Assembly (NCBI GenBank): GCA_024734555.1
Contig: JANPWX010000476.1
Location: forward strand, 244,285 to 308,284
Length of the DNA stretch: 64,000 bases
Direction of reading: 5' to 3'
From: Trochalopteron elliotii
Taxonomy: Eukaryota > Chordata > Aves > Passeriformes > Leiothrichidae
In this document: one piece after another, positions 34,301 through 44,960 of the stretch
Layout: every line of letters starts with the position of its first letter
How positions within the stretch are numbered: the stretch's first letter is position 1
Translations under genes and position numbers: made by a program
Notes under the pieces: generated by a model
The model's database searches: none
What the model was told of the DNA's origin: nothing
The model's input: only the letters and a program-made list of their open reading frames with translations

Positions 34301-37300
34301 TGGGGCAGCGAAGGGGGAGAAGCAAACAGCCCTGACAGCAAACACCGAGGCACCGAGCCCCTTTCTGTGTGTGCTCAGTGTTTGGATAAAGGCATCTCCT
34401 AAATGGGGAATTTGTTTGGTTTGGACTTCATCGGGTGAAAAGCTCTCAGCCCCACGAGTGCTCAGTTATTCTCTTGTCTAGTGGCTCCTCAACAGCCCCC
34501 ACCGGCAGGGAGGAGGCTTCCTATTTGAGAAAGTGGCCGTGCTTGTTGAAATTCTCTAGTGACTTAAATTTATTGGTTTTTCCTGAGGTCCAGCCATTTG
34601 AATTGCAAACAATCCCCCATCTCTGCCTCCTCCCCCTCTTCCCCAGGCAGAACAATGTGCGGAGCTGAAATAAAGCCAGTCCATGCGGGCTCTGGAAGCT
34701 GAGCGCGATTTCTTTCCGCTTGAGCGGGGAGGTGCAGGGTTGCTGCCTTGGTCCCCTCAGCGATGCAGAGGATGGCCGGGAAAGGGGAGGGCAGGATCTG
34801 GGGGAAGAAAAAGGAAAGGAGCCAGCTCATGGGTGATGGTTGGGCATCCTTTTTACTTTATTTGTTTATAACCTCTCCTGTTTAAAAGACCATCCTGAGA
34901 GGGGATTAGTGCCACTGGATCCATGGGTACCTCTCACTTTTCATCTCTCAGCATCCCGGGAAGGCTGCAGGGTGTGGACTGTGTGCTCCAAATGATCGCA
35001 TATCTGGGAAGAGGTGGACTTTTGTCATACTTCTGGAGTGGCTGAACAGCTTGGCTCAGTCCGAGCTGAGTTAAACGTGCAGGAGGCTAGGCTGCTGCTG
35101 TGGGACAGCTGCGAACACTGCACATCGGGATGAACAGGAGTGGGATACAGGAGCACAGCAGGAAAAGAACAGAAGTTGTCTTCCCTTTCTGACCTAACAG
35201 AGAACACATCTCACCACATTAAACTTTACCTTTTCCAGAGGTTTGGCCGCTCTGGGGCATCCTGCTGGTCTTTGCTCAGCAGGTAACCTAAGCTGAGATC
35301 AGATATGTTAGTTGGGTGAATTCCTCTTTATCTGATGCTGACGCCTTCACCTCATGGACTACTGAAATTCCTGGGAAAGGCAGCTCTGAGCATTGCCCTG
35401 AGCCACAAATCACTGTTTCTGACCCTTTTTCTCCTCCAAGAGGGGGGAAACAGAGAAGGTTTCAGTGAGACAGGAGCCATGCTTTCAGCAGCTCGGGCTT
35501 TGTCTCTGTAAGCACCTGATGTGCTGCAGGAGGAAGCAAGTGGCAAAACTCTGCTCTGTGAGTCCGAAGGGGAGGCTACTGGTAGTTTTGAGAGGGTTGT
35601 TCTTGCAGGAATTCTGTCCTTCCCAAGGCCAGAGGGTGCTGAGGATTTGGGGGGCTCATTTGGTGTTGAAAGGATCCCAGTCCATTGATTTGAACATTTT
35701 TTTCTTGGGTATTTTTTGAGTGAAGTGGACGTAAATCCATTTTGCTGCTTTATCAGGGCTAGGGAAGGATGTTCCAACCCACAGGTACTGTTACGTATAA
35801 ATGGGGGATTAAAATGACAAAGATCTGGAGATCACATCCAAAAATGCAGAGATGTCTCAGAGATATCAGGGGCTTTGTAATCCTGGAGGGGTAAGGTTCA
35901 ATGGAGAATGTATCCTGCCCAAAATCTGCCTGCCAACATGCTCCTGGAGGTGGCAAGCACATGGAGACAAGGCAGAACTCAGGTTTTTGGGCTTTTGGAC
36001 ACCTCCTAAAGGGGCATTTCAAGCCTTGAGTGCAGTGGCATTTCCAACCCTGGGGGCTGCATTTTGCCAGCTGTTTCTGTCAATTGTACTGAATTCATGT
36101 TTATTTTCACTTTTCACCTTATCTGTGCAGATGGAGGTTCAGAGAGGCACACTGTGTCTTTTGCCTGCTGGAGCTGAGCTCCTGCCTCCACTCAGTCCCA
36201 GGAGCTGTGGTGCTTTTCAGGAGTGTCTGCCCAGTTCTGTCCTGCAGCAGGGCTGTGTCCAGGCAAATCAAACCCTGCCCTGAGTTCTGAACCACTCTTC
36301 TCCTGCACTGCATCTCGAGCTGTCCAGGCACTGGGTTCAGCACCTGTTTCCCAATGTTTTGGCCTAGTTATAACTGCTCAATACAAATCTCATCCCATGG
36401 CCCAGGAAGTGGCAGTTCTTTGAAGGGAATCCCCCTCTTTTAATTCAATTAATGTTGAAGCTAATTTCCACCCTGGGGCTGAGTCCCAGTGCCTTTGAAG
36501 TCAATAATAGTTTTGTGCTTCCCATCAAGCGCAGCAGGTTGGAGCAGCAGCAGGTTGGAGCACGTCCCTGGCAGCCAAAGGCTTTGCCAGGATGTTCAAA
36601 GGCTGTTTGCTTTTTGTGCCAAGGAATTGTGTCCTGATTCAAATCAAGGGGGAGATTTCAGCAGGATGAGATTCCAGCTATGGGTCTCTGTTGGACAGGC
36701 CAGGTGGATGTCAGGGGTGGAGTGCACCTGTTTTCAGAGTGAATTCAGCATCTCCTTCACAGTAGAGGTACTGCTCTGTAGACACTTCAAGATTTACACT
36801 ATTTACAATGAAACACATATTTTCCCTCTTTCAGTTTTTTTTTACTCTCAGAGTTTTTATGTATGTCCTTAAAATATCATTTGGATCATCCTTTCCTGGT
36901 TTGATTTAATGGAGTGAAAACCACATTCAATTGGCAACAAGACTATTTTTCCTCTTCAGGTCAAAGATGAGGAGCCAAATTCTGAAGAGAGTTTGCTTGC
37001 TGTTGGGGTAGTAACTGATTCCAGAGAGCCTAAAGGTGATTTTCCTTACCTAAACCTGGCACATAACTGAAGTATGAAGAAAATCTAATTGGTTTTCACC
37101 CCCTTTATTGTGACAAGCAGAGGCATCTCCAGGAGGTATTTACACTTCAGGAGGACCTTTTCTTTCACTGTGCAGAAGCCTTAATTGATCAAGGCTAAAA
37201 TTATTAAGCTTCAGAGGAAAGCATCTTTGCTTCACATTATGACTTTTTATTATGCCTTAACAGCTGTATTGAGCAACTTTGGGCTTTGTAGTGATTTTGG

Positions 37301-37576
37301 AATAAAACTAATCGATGTCATAGAAATAAATGCAGGAATCTTTGATGTGTAGATGGAGCCGTAGGGGGATGACACACAACCCAATTACTGGCAAAAATTG
37401 GAACATATTACATATTTTGTTACGCGCCAGCTACCTATTGTAAAATACTTTTACTAAAGTCTTCATGCAAAAAAAGTGCTGTTCTGCTAATTTTTGTGTG
37501 TCCCTCACATAGGAGGAAACAAAACTTTAGCTTTTATTCAAGGTTAAACTTGAAAGTAATGCACAAAAAATTTACC
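31341..37576. other. Long mostly single-copy stretch, no gene recognised
   Basis: About 6.2 kb. It includes AT-rich patches at 31885-31935 and 32905-32955 with TATA-type dinucleotide runs, and a 16-bp tandem pair at 36529-36560. The part at 34140-34330 is slightly CpG-enriched. The block at 37170-37540 is listed as a candidate regulatory element. No frame is recognisable; the 211-codon minus frame at 33690-34325 lacks any domain. Confidence 0.5.
37170..37540. promoter_or_regulatory. AT-rich repeat-free block, strongest candidate conserved non-coding element
   Basis: An AT-rich block of about 370 bp with dense regulatory words: 'ttaattgatcaagg' at 37181-37194 (homeodomain core and palindromic TTGATCAA), 'aaaactaatcgatgtc' near 37305, 'atctttgatgtg' near 37339 (TCF/LEF-like CTTTGAT), and 'cccaattactggcaaaaattgg' near 37380. 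A retained 'ttacgcgcc' lies near 37420. It is flanked at once by a CR1 tail but contains no repeat itself. It reads like the ancient enhancers found in vertebrate gene deserts. This is inference; no alignment was possible. Confidence 0.3.
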
Positions 37577-37680
37577 CGAGAATCACAGAATCATTAAGGT
37601 TAGAAAAGACTTCTGAGATCACAGAGTCCAGCAGTTGGCCCAGCACGGTCCAAAGCCATGAGAGGATTGAAGCTGTGGGT
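37577..37680 (-). mobile_element. CR1 LINE 3' tail, very short
   Basis: The plus strand starts with 'gagaatcacagaatcattaa', then 'ggttagaaaagacttctgag', 'atcacagagtccagcag' and 'cccagcacggtccaaagcc'. This is the inverted CR1 tail with its terminal octamer ('agaatcacagaatc') intact. It is a heavily 5'-truncated copy of about 100 bp. Confidence 0.93.
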
Positions 37681-40600
37681 GTGAAATTCCACCTGAGTGG
37701 ATTTTACATCATTGCTGATCTGCTTCTCTGCCACCCTGAAGTTTTATCCTGCAAAGGGAGGCAGCAAATACCCAGGTGAGTCTCCTCTCCTGATTTCTGA
37801 GCCCCACACTGCTCCCCAGCCCAAACTGTTGAGGACTGCCCGGCACTTGCCCAGACACTGAGAAATGGACATGGAAATAGTCCTGTGATCCCCAAAGAAC
37901 AAGTGCTTTGTTGTCAAACAGCCTCAGCAGGAAAGCAGAGAAACATGAAAGTGTCATTGCGCTTTTGGGGTAGCTGAGCAGCACCAGATAAACCTCCGAA
38001 AGTGCTTTGGGTGTTGCTGGGATTGAATTGTGGGGGAACGCTCCATTATTCGGAGTGATACTGCCACGTTTCACACTCCCGGTAGCGGAGAGGTGATCCT
38101 GGTTATCTGATTGCCAGGGAGGGCTCCCACTCTGCCTCCAGCCACCGGCCGGAGCTCCACACTCCAGACATAAACTCCCTCCTAGTCCTCCCGAGCTCCG
38201 ACACTGCCGCTTGTTCACAGTGCACCATCCCTTCTCGCCGGGATGGACAAAGCCAGCCTCACAGAATGAAAACTGAGCCGTGCCTCTGCCCAAAATGTAA
38301 AAGAGTGGAGATCTAAGGTTTCCTTTGAGATTAAAAAAAAAAAAAAGGCTCTAACTGAGGTTGGTTGGTCAGTTAGTTTGTTTCATTTCTCTTTGATGCT
38401 CAGGGCCCCTGTGCCAGGAGCACCTACTGATCAGGCTGGGAAATTTGCTTATGAAAGAACTGAATGGAAATGAAGTGAGGGAGCAGCCTTTACAGGTGCA
38501 GATCTGGAGTTTAGGATAAACACCTACAAGGTTGGATTTCCTGCCTTCCACTTACCGTAACTGTCTAATCTAGCTACCCATTCACCTTTCCTTTCATCCC
38601 AGGATGTCTAGTCTGATCTAACTGCCTGTCCTTTCATCCCTGCTATCTTCCTCTTGATCTGTGTTTTTTAGAGCTCATTCATCACACCGTACAACTTCTA
38701 AAGCACCCACATAGGGCCACAAAGTTTCTCTTTACATTTTAGCCAAAGTGCTTGAAGGGATGGAAGGCAAAGTCTCTGCTGAGAAACCCGGGGAGAGGAG
38801 CTGTTACTTCTTGTTTAAATCGCACCGGAATGCACCTCGGTGAAGGCACTGAACAGAGAAGCGGATTGTTCACATCCTTGAAGCTTTTATTCAAATCCTT
38901 GCCCACTGGAGATGGGCAGGTTCATTAATTGCCTTCTTTCCTGGCAGCATTTTCCCTTGTATTGGGTTGGGAGTGCAAGTACATGGGGCAGCAGCCTGCT
39001 CCAAGGGAAGACACCGAGGCAAAGAGGAGACTCCAGAAGGGCCATTACATTCACAGAGACATTTTTGGCCTGTCACTTTGTGTCCAGCTCTGGGGGCAGC
39101 TCGATTTTGATTTCTAAAGAGGGGTGGAAAGCATAGAGAAAATCTGAACAGGAATAAAAACCTGAATATGGGACAAAAGTGGCTCTTTGAATATGGGACT
39201 GCATTAGTGCTCTTTATTTCAAGGTCTGAAAGTAGGAAGGTCAGAGTGGGAACGGTCGGTGGAGATGAGAGGAATGAATCAAGTATCAGTGAGTGCTGTG
39301 TGAGTGTCAGCACCGCCCAGCTTGAAAGAGGTGCACCCATTTCTTAAGCAATTTCTAAATAGCAACCAGCTCCAGACAATGATTTAGGGACAAAATTAGC
39401 CTTACAGGGAACACCTCTTTTGGAAGGTCCCTCTCTCATTCTTTCTTGCTCATTCCTTCTGTTCTTTTATTTCTGTCCCCCCTTCAAAAGGCGAGGTTGT
39501 TACTTGGGAGCCCTTTTGAAGGGAGAGAACCATGGTGAGATTCTTCTGCTGGCATGGCTGATGTTAATGGGCAACACCGAGGCCAAAGGTCCTTTAAAGC
39601 TCCCACATCTGCAGCTTTGTACAGACCTCACCTCCAAAATGCCTCAAAGTGTGTAGCCAGGCAGGGCTTAATGTGTATTTGCAAGACAAAGGCCCAGAGA
39701 GGGGAGGAACGGGGGATGAGTTTTAATTTACTGAAGATTTATTAGGCCTCATGAAATCGGCCTGAACCACCCATTTTCTGTATCATCTGCCCACATCCAA
39801 AGGGGGCAGCTTTGCTGGGGGGAGATGCTTGCTGAGAATTATCCTGCAACAAATCTCCCCAGCGCCAAAGGGACAGGGATAGGAGCAGGATGGGGAGGAG
39901 GGCTCACCCTCTCGACAAAGAGCCCAAAATCTGAAAATATGGGAGTGCAGGAATGCCATTCAGCGCCGATCCTTCCTTCCCATGATTTCTGCTCATGAGG
40001 TGCAGGTTCCTTTTGCTAAGCCTGGAGTAGATGAGCAGGAGGTCAGGAGGGAGGGAGAGGAAGGAGGTGCCAAGGTGTACTCTTCACATGGAGCTGTGGA
40101 GCTGAGGGGATCTGCTCTGGGAGGGGTCAGTGACTCACTGCACACATGGGGGTCACACCCTTTCCCTCCCAAGCAGCTGCCAGGTGTCTCCAGACCCAAG
40201 CCTGTGAGTAAGGCTTTAATGTGGCCTGCAGAGCTTCAGGCAATGATCCTTTTGGATGTCTGCAGGCTGCAGCTTAGCCACGAGTTGGGTAGTTCTGGGG
40301 TTCCCTCTAAGGCCTCTGTGATAAAGATCATTAATCATACCTGGCTCCTTTCTTTCCCATGTCCCAGTCTCACTGTAAAAATTTGATTGTTTAATTTCTG
40401 CCATTAGCCTGTCCTGGGAAAAGCTCTGTCACATTTCTGTAACATGCAGGGGTGTGAAATGTCATGTCCAAACTGACAGAGAGAGGGAGGATTTGGGAAT
40501 ACAGCCACAGCAACAATCTGATGAGGGATTGATCACCAGGGCCCCAGGGCATCCTTTGGGATAATGGGGGCAGGAACAGGGGATCATAACCAGCCTGCTG

Positions 40601-40807
40601 GAGTCTCCTGGAGGGGAAAGACTGTCTTTGAGCATGAGACTGACCAAGACACCTCTATTTCTCCTTGTTCATAACATCAGCAGGGAGGAGATGCCACTGA
40701 ATGGTGGACTGTGAATGTTTATCACAGTGTAAATAAAGAGTGTAAAACTCCCGTCAGGAAAACCACTGTGAGGAGTGAAGCAAAGCATAAGGTGTGAGAG
40801 TAGGCAC
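37681..40807. other. Single-copy stretch, no gene recognised
   Basis: It has a 14-A run at 38333-38346, an imperfect pyrimidine-rich duplication near 38575-38645, and slightly CpG-enriched sequence at 38060-38250. The 194-codon minus frame at 37709-38293 shows no domain. Confidence 0.55.
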
Positions 40808-40930
40808 TGGGATCTCAGAACAGTGGAATGGTTTGGGTTGGAAGGACCAAACCTTTAAAGATCATCCCATTCCAACCCCATGGAATGCACAGGGACACCC
40901 TCACCAGACCAGACTGCTCAAACCAGGTTG
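40808..40930 (-). mobile_element. CR1 LINE 3' tail, short
   Basis: The plus strand reads 'tcagaacagtggaatggttt', 'gggttggaaggaccaaacc', 'tttaaagatcatcccattcc', 'aaccccatggaatgcacagg', 'gacaccctcaccagaccag' and 'ctgctcaaaccaggttg'. This is the inverted tail of a CR1 of the 'ggtttgggttggaa' type, 5'-truncated and about 120 bp long. Confidence 0.92.
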
Positions 40931-42200
40931 TATCTTGAACTGGTGTAAAAGGCAGGCTGGAACAAACAGATCACTCTGAACATAAGATAAGATTTTGTAC
41001 CTTGATATTCCTCATGAGGCCTCTGATCCTTTAAACATCCTTCCATGGGCACCCTGTGGCACCACATCCTCTGTGCCTCTGCAGGACGTGCACCGCTAAG
41101 AGGGCTGAGGGTGATTTGGTTCCCCTAAACAAATGCTTGAAACCCTGAAGGTAAAAAAAAATCAAAAACTGCTGATCGCTGGGTGAAATGTCAGGGAGGC
41201 AAGTTGTTATAACTCTAGGAATTGTTACCTAGCAATGAAAATCAAACAAAGTTCTCAAGTGATTAAAAAATTAAAAGGTGTTATCTAAGGTTGCAGCAGC
41301 ACCTGTCACAGCCTGGTGGATTTGGCCGTAGAATTCATGAATAATTTTTAAGGATCTTCTCTTAGAGAAAGGGATGTGTGTGGATGGCAGGAGAAATCAT
41401 CCAGATGAAGGTCTCTGTGGATTGTGTGTGTGTTTCTTCTTGACTGGGACCTTGGAACCTCAACTGACTCCTCTGGGGCAGAGTCAGGACCCTGCTCCTT
41501 TAGGATGTGGCACCGTGGGTGGATCCTGACAGGCTGCAGAGCCACATGGGATTAAGCACAAACGAGTGAGTCTGTAAAAAGAGAGCATTTGTGGGGGTGT
41601 TTCGGGTGTTTGGGTGAAAGACACAAGTCTAGAATCACTCCTACAAATCCTCTCCTCAGCTGTACTTTGTAAGTTATTTCTGACACGTCATTATATCCTT
41701 ACGGTAAGTGTCACAACAGAAGCGCGGAGACCTCCCTCGTGCTCCCGATTTTCTGTGTAAATGCCGTCTGCCATGTGATCAGCTGCAGTGTCACGGCCAA
41801 GTGCCTCCCATTGAGCTTCCCAAGCCGCCTCCCTGGGCGCTGCATGGGCTCGAGGGAGGGTTAAGGTTTGTCCCATTGATAGGAAAATGCCTTTAGGCAC
41901 CGCTATTCTTGGAAAACACTGCCTGAACCATTGAACCCCTCTGGAGTCGGGAAGCTGTTCATCCACCCTCGGGAGGAAGGGCCAACGTTGAACAGAACAG
42001 TTCCAGTCCATGGGCAGGCTGAGCAAACACGGAACTGCTGGGAAGTGCTCACAGGAAGCTGAAAACCACCTCAGATACGGAGCTGAGCGTGAGTCACCCG
42101 GGGAAGTCAAAATACTCTGCTCAAGTACCTCACTTCAAAGCCTTCATCAGCACCGAGCACCGGGCACCCGGAGTGTCCGTGCCCTGCAGAGAGCAGGGAG
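40931..42200. other. Single-copy stretch, no gene recognised
   Basis: AT-rich at 41140-41345. The part at 41690-42010 keeps several CpGs and carries no repeat. No coding evidence was found. Confidence 0.5.
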
Positions 42201-42300
42201 GGATGGATGCCTGTGTGTCCTGCAGGAGGGATGGCTGTGTGTCCTGCAGGGATGGATGGCTGTGTGTCCTGCAGTCACAGATCACTGTGTGTCCTACAGG
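42201..42300. repeat. Minisatellite, about four copies of 22 to 27 bp
   Basis: Each copy contains 'tgtgtgtcctgcagg' or close to it, preceded by 'ggatgg' motifs. Unit length varies because of different numbers of 'ggat' at the start. The fourth copy is diverged ('tcacagatcactgtgtgtcc'). Confidence 0.88.
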
Positions 42301-42487
42301 AATATTTCAATTTTCCTTATAAGTAGCAATTTTATTATTAATTATCAGGCAAGACAAGTGAGAAATATCCTGCTGCCTTGGTAGACAGCTCTTAGCAGAG
42401 TCTGAAATCATCAACTCCTTTTGCTGATGATTTTAACTGGTTTTGAAGCACCAAACTTCTTTTTTTGCTGATCTCTTCCTCTGAACT
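42301..42487. other. AT-rich single-copy spacer
   Basis: Short AT-rich interval between the minisatellite and the T/G block ('tttattattaattatcaggc' near 42330). No feature is recognised. Confidence 0.5.
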
Positions 42488-42620
42488 TGTTTGGGTTTTG
42501 GTTTGGTTTTTGTTTTGATGTTTGGTTTTTAGTTGTTTGTTTGTTTGTTTGTTTTTTGGTCTTGGTTGTTTTGTTTGGTTTTGGTTTTTTGTTGTTGTTG
42601 TTTTGTTTTGGGTTTTTTTG
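42488..42620. repeat. T/G-rich low-complexity block (GTTT-like)
   Basis: About 130 bp almost without A or C on the plus strand, made of 'gttt', 'ggttt' and 'gttgtt' runs including a short perfect GTTT run near 42534-42552. On the minus strand it creates Lys/Asn/Gln/Thr-rich frames (42392-42841) that should not be annotated as protein. Confidence 0.93.
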
Positions 42621-43635
42621 CATAATGTTTTAATCTCAATTCTACTTGAATGAAAACTAAAACCTGAGCCAATCAAAAGATTACATGAACAGGAAAAAAA
42701 TAGTATTTTGTATTTATTTTTCTGGGCGAGGAACAATGCAAATCCTGCTGCTTCTGCCACTGGTGGAGCTTGAATAAGTTTGTAAATGAATAGGAGAGAT
42801 TTAATAAAAGCACAGGGCTTAAGCAAAGCAAAGAGGGACAAAGTACAATGAAAGAGAAACTGGAGAGGGAGTTTGGAGTGTTAGAGGCTGAATGCAATTT
42901 CTTGAGCTGGAACCTGACCAAGGTCCTGGGGTTAACACCTCTCCTCCATGGAAAGTGTTAGCAGAACTTTAATATTTGTAGTGTTCAGGATTCTGGGCTT
43001 GTGCCTTGTCCAGGGATTGGATTTAAAAAATAAATGTTGATGCTGCTGAGGATTCTCACGTGGAGGAGAATCTGGGGCAGATTTGGTCAAGATTAAATAT
43101 AAACAAAGCCTCAAGGTGACTTAGGAGTCAAAGTCTGACTTTCCTAAGTGACTTAGATGATTCAGCCCAGATCCAGCCATAAGCTTCAGGTCCTAGCTGG
43201 GTCAGGAGCTCAGACTAATACCGCACACATGCTCCTGGTTGGATCTGTGTGCTGAAGCCCAAATTTCAGTGTAAGCCTATGAGATGTAAGTTGTTAAGTC
43301 ACTGAGCACCCTGGAAAATATTACCTGGGCTTATGGGAAATACAGTTCCCAAGGAATTTGGCACTTGGAAGTAATGTTAAGCAGACTGGCCCAAGTTGTA
43401 TTGCTAAGTTCAGACTATTGATTCCAAGCTGCAGGTCCAACTTAGTGCAATCCAGGTGTCTGGGCTGCTCCCAGATTGTGGAGGAGGCCCTGGCCCTCCT
43501 GTGGGAAGTGGCAAAGAGGGAAAAGCTGAATTCCATCCAGGGTGAGATGGGTGACACCTCCTGTGCTCATGGAGGCACCTGCTAAAGATTTTGGCCACAC
43601 TGAAGTCAAGTGTGTGGCCCTGGCAGGACAGTACC

Positions 43636-43700
43636 CTAAAATGACCATAATGTCCTCTAAAATCACCATAATGTCCTCTAAAATGACCTTAATATCTCCT
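43636..43700. repeat. 21-bp tandem repeat, three copies
   Basis: Copies start at 43636, 43657 and 43678, each beginning 'ctaaaat' and continuing 'gaccataatgtcct' or close to it. The third copy has a two-base insertion. On the minus strand the 21-bp period gives a repeated seven-residue peptide, which is a by-product. Confidence 0.93.
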
Positions 43701-44654
43701 TCCCTCACCTCAGTGAGCTCAGTGTTGGACTCTCTGTGCCTGGGAGCAGCTGAGCCGTGGTGCATCCATGCCAGTTTGGATAAAGGGAGTTATCCCAAAC
43801 ATCCCTCCAGCTGCTCCAAGCAGCATTTGGGGCTCTGCTGGGTGTGCCACTTGTGAGTGGCAGAGGAAGAAGCACTCGCAGGAGAGCATGGCAAGGCCCA
43901 GGCACAGGGCATGGTGCTGTGGTTCTGTGCCTGTTCCACTCCCTGAGCCACGGGCACCTACCTTTGGTGATGGAGGATTTGTCCTTGCAAAGGTCTGGCT
44001 GTTGTTTATACTGGAGTTGGCACAGTCCCCTAGCAATGCACACCAAGGGAAGGAGTTTGGCCATTCAGTCCTTCTCATTGCCCTGCCTTTCACTTACCAG
44101 TGGGCTCACAACTTGGGCAGACATTCCTGGGCCAAGCTTCCTGCTGGAGCACAAGGGGTGAAAGTTCCCAAGGAGCAGCATGGCAGTGCCTTCAGTATCA
44201 CAGCACTTCAGTATCACAGCATCCTCCCACAGGAGAGGGAGAGACACAGGGCCCAGAGCCCTCTCGCAGCAGCCAGGGGCTGCCAGGGCTCTCTGTGGAA
44301 GAGCTGCTGGGTGTTGTGTTGGGGTACCAAGATCTCTCCCTCTGCACCGCACGTGTTGTACATTTTCTCTGTTGGCTTTTTGGGTTCAGGGAGATGTGCA
44401 AGGCAGAGAAATATTCCCCATGCATTAAACAAAGAGGAATTATGCCCCTGCTTACCCAAACACTGAGTCTGGAGCTCTTCAGGGCTTCCCTGATCTCTCC
44501 CAAATGCTGTCCTGAGGGACTGCAGTTGTTGGGAGCATTTGGCTGCTGCAGAAACCTGCACTGCCCAGCTGCTCCAGGCTAGCCATGAGCTGGAGAAGGC
44601 ACTGAGTTTGGGGACAAGACCCTCGCCACCAGTTGGGGCACTTCCAAACAATCT

Positions 44655-44960
44655 AGAGGCATGAGGTAAAAATGAATGTGTTTGCTTTGATCTATCGGCT
44701 TTAATCATTTGTAAACATCTATTAATTGGCTGTGTCAGGCTCAGATCCTTATCATCTTCTAGTCTAATTTCCCCTGTTTGATACATTTCCTCCACTATAA
44801 AAATACCCATCACCCACCCCTGTCAGCACAGATTAAATCGAACGCTCTTTCTTTCAGCTCCTCTTCCCACTGAGGCTGTAAAGCTGTCAGCTCCACACTT
44901 GACAAGAGCCAGGCCGCCCTCCTTCCCTTTGTCTCCTGGAGGAGGAAAATATTTAGGTGT
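44655..44960. promoter_or_regulatory. AT-rich repeat-free block, candidate conserved non-coding element
   Basis: Words seen are 'gctttgatctatcgg' near 44684 (TCF-like), 'ttgtaaacatc' at 44709-44719 (forkhead GTAAACA), 'ctattaattggc' near 44719 (homeodomain) and 'gattaaatcgaacgc' near 44830. The density of such words in about 300 bp with no repeat is the only support. Confidence 0.25.

Noticed and set aside
42392..42841. Lys/Asn/Gln/Thr-rich minus-strand frame
   Set aside because: It is the reverse reading of a T/G-rich low-complexity block.
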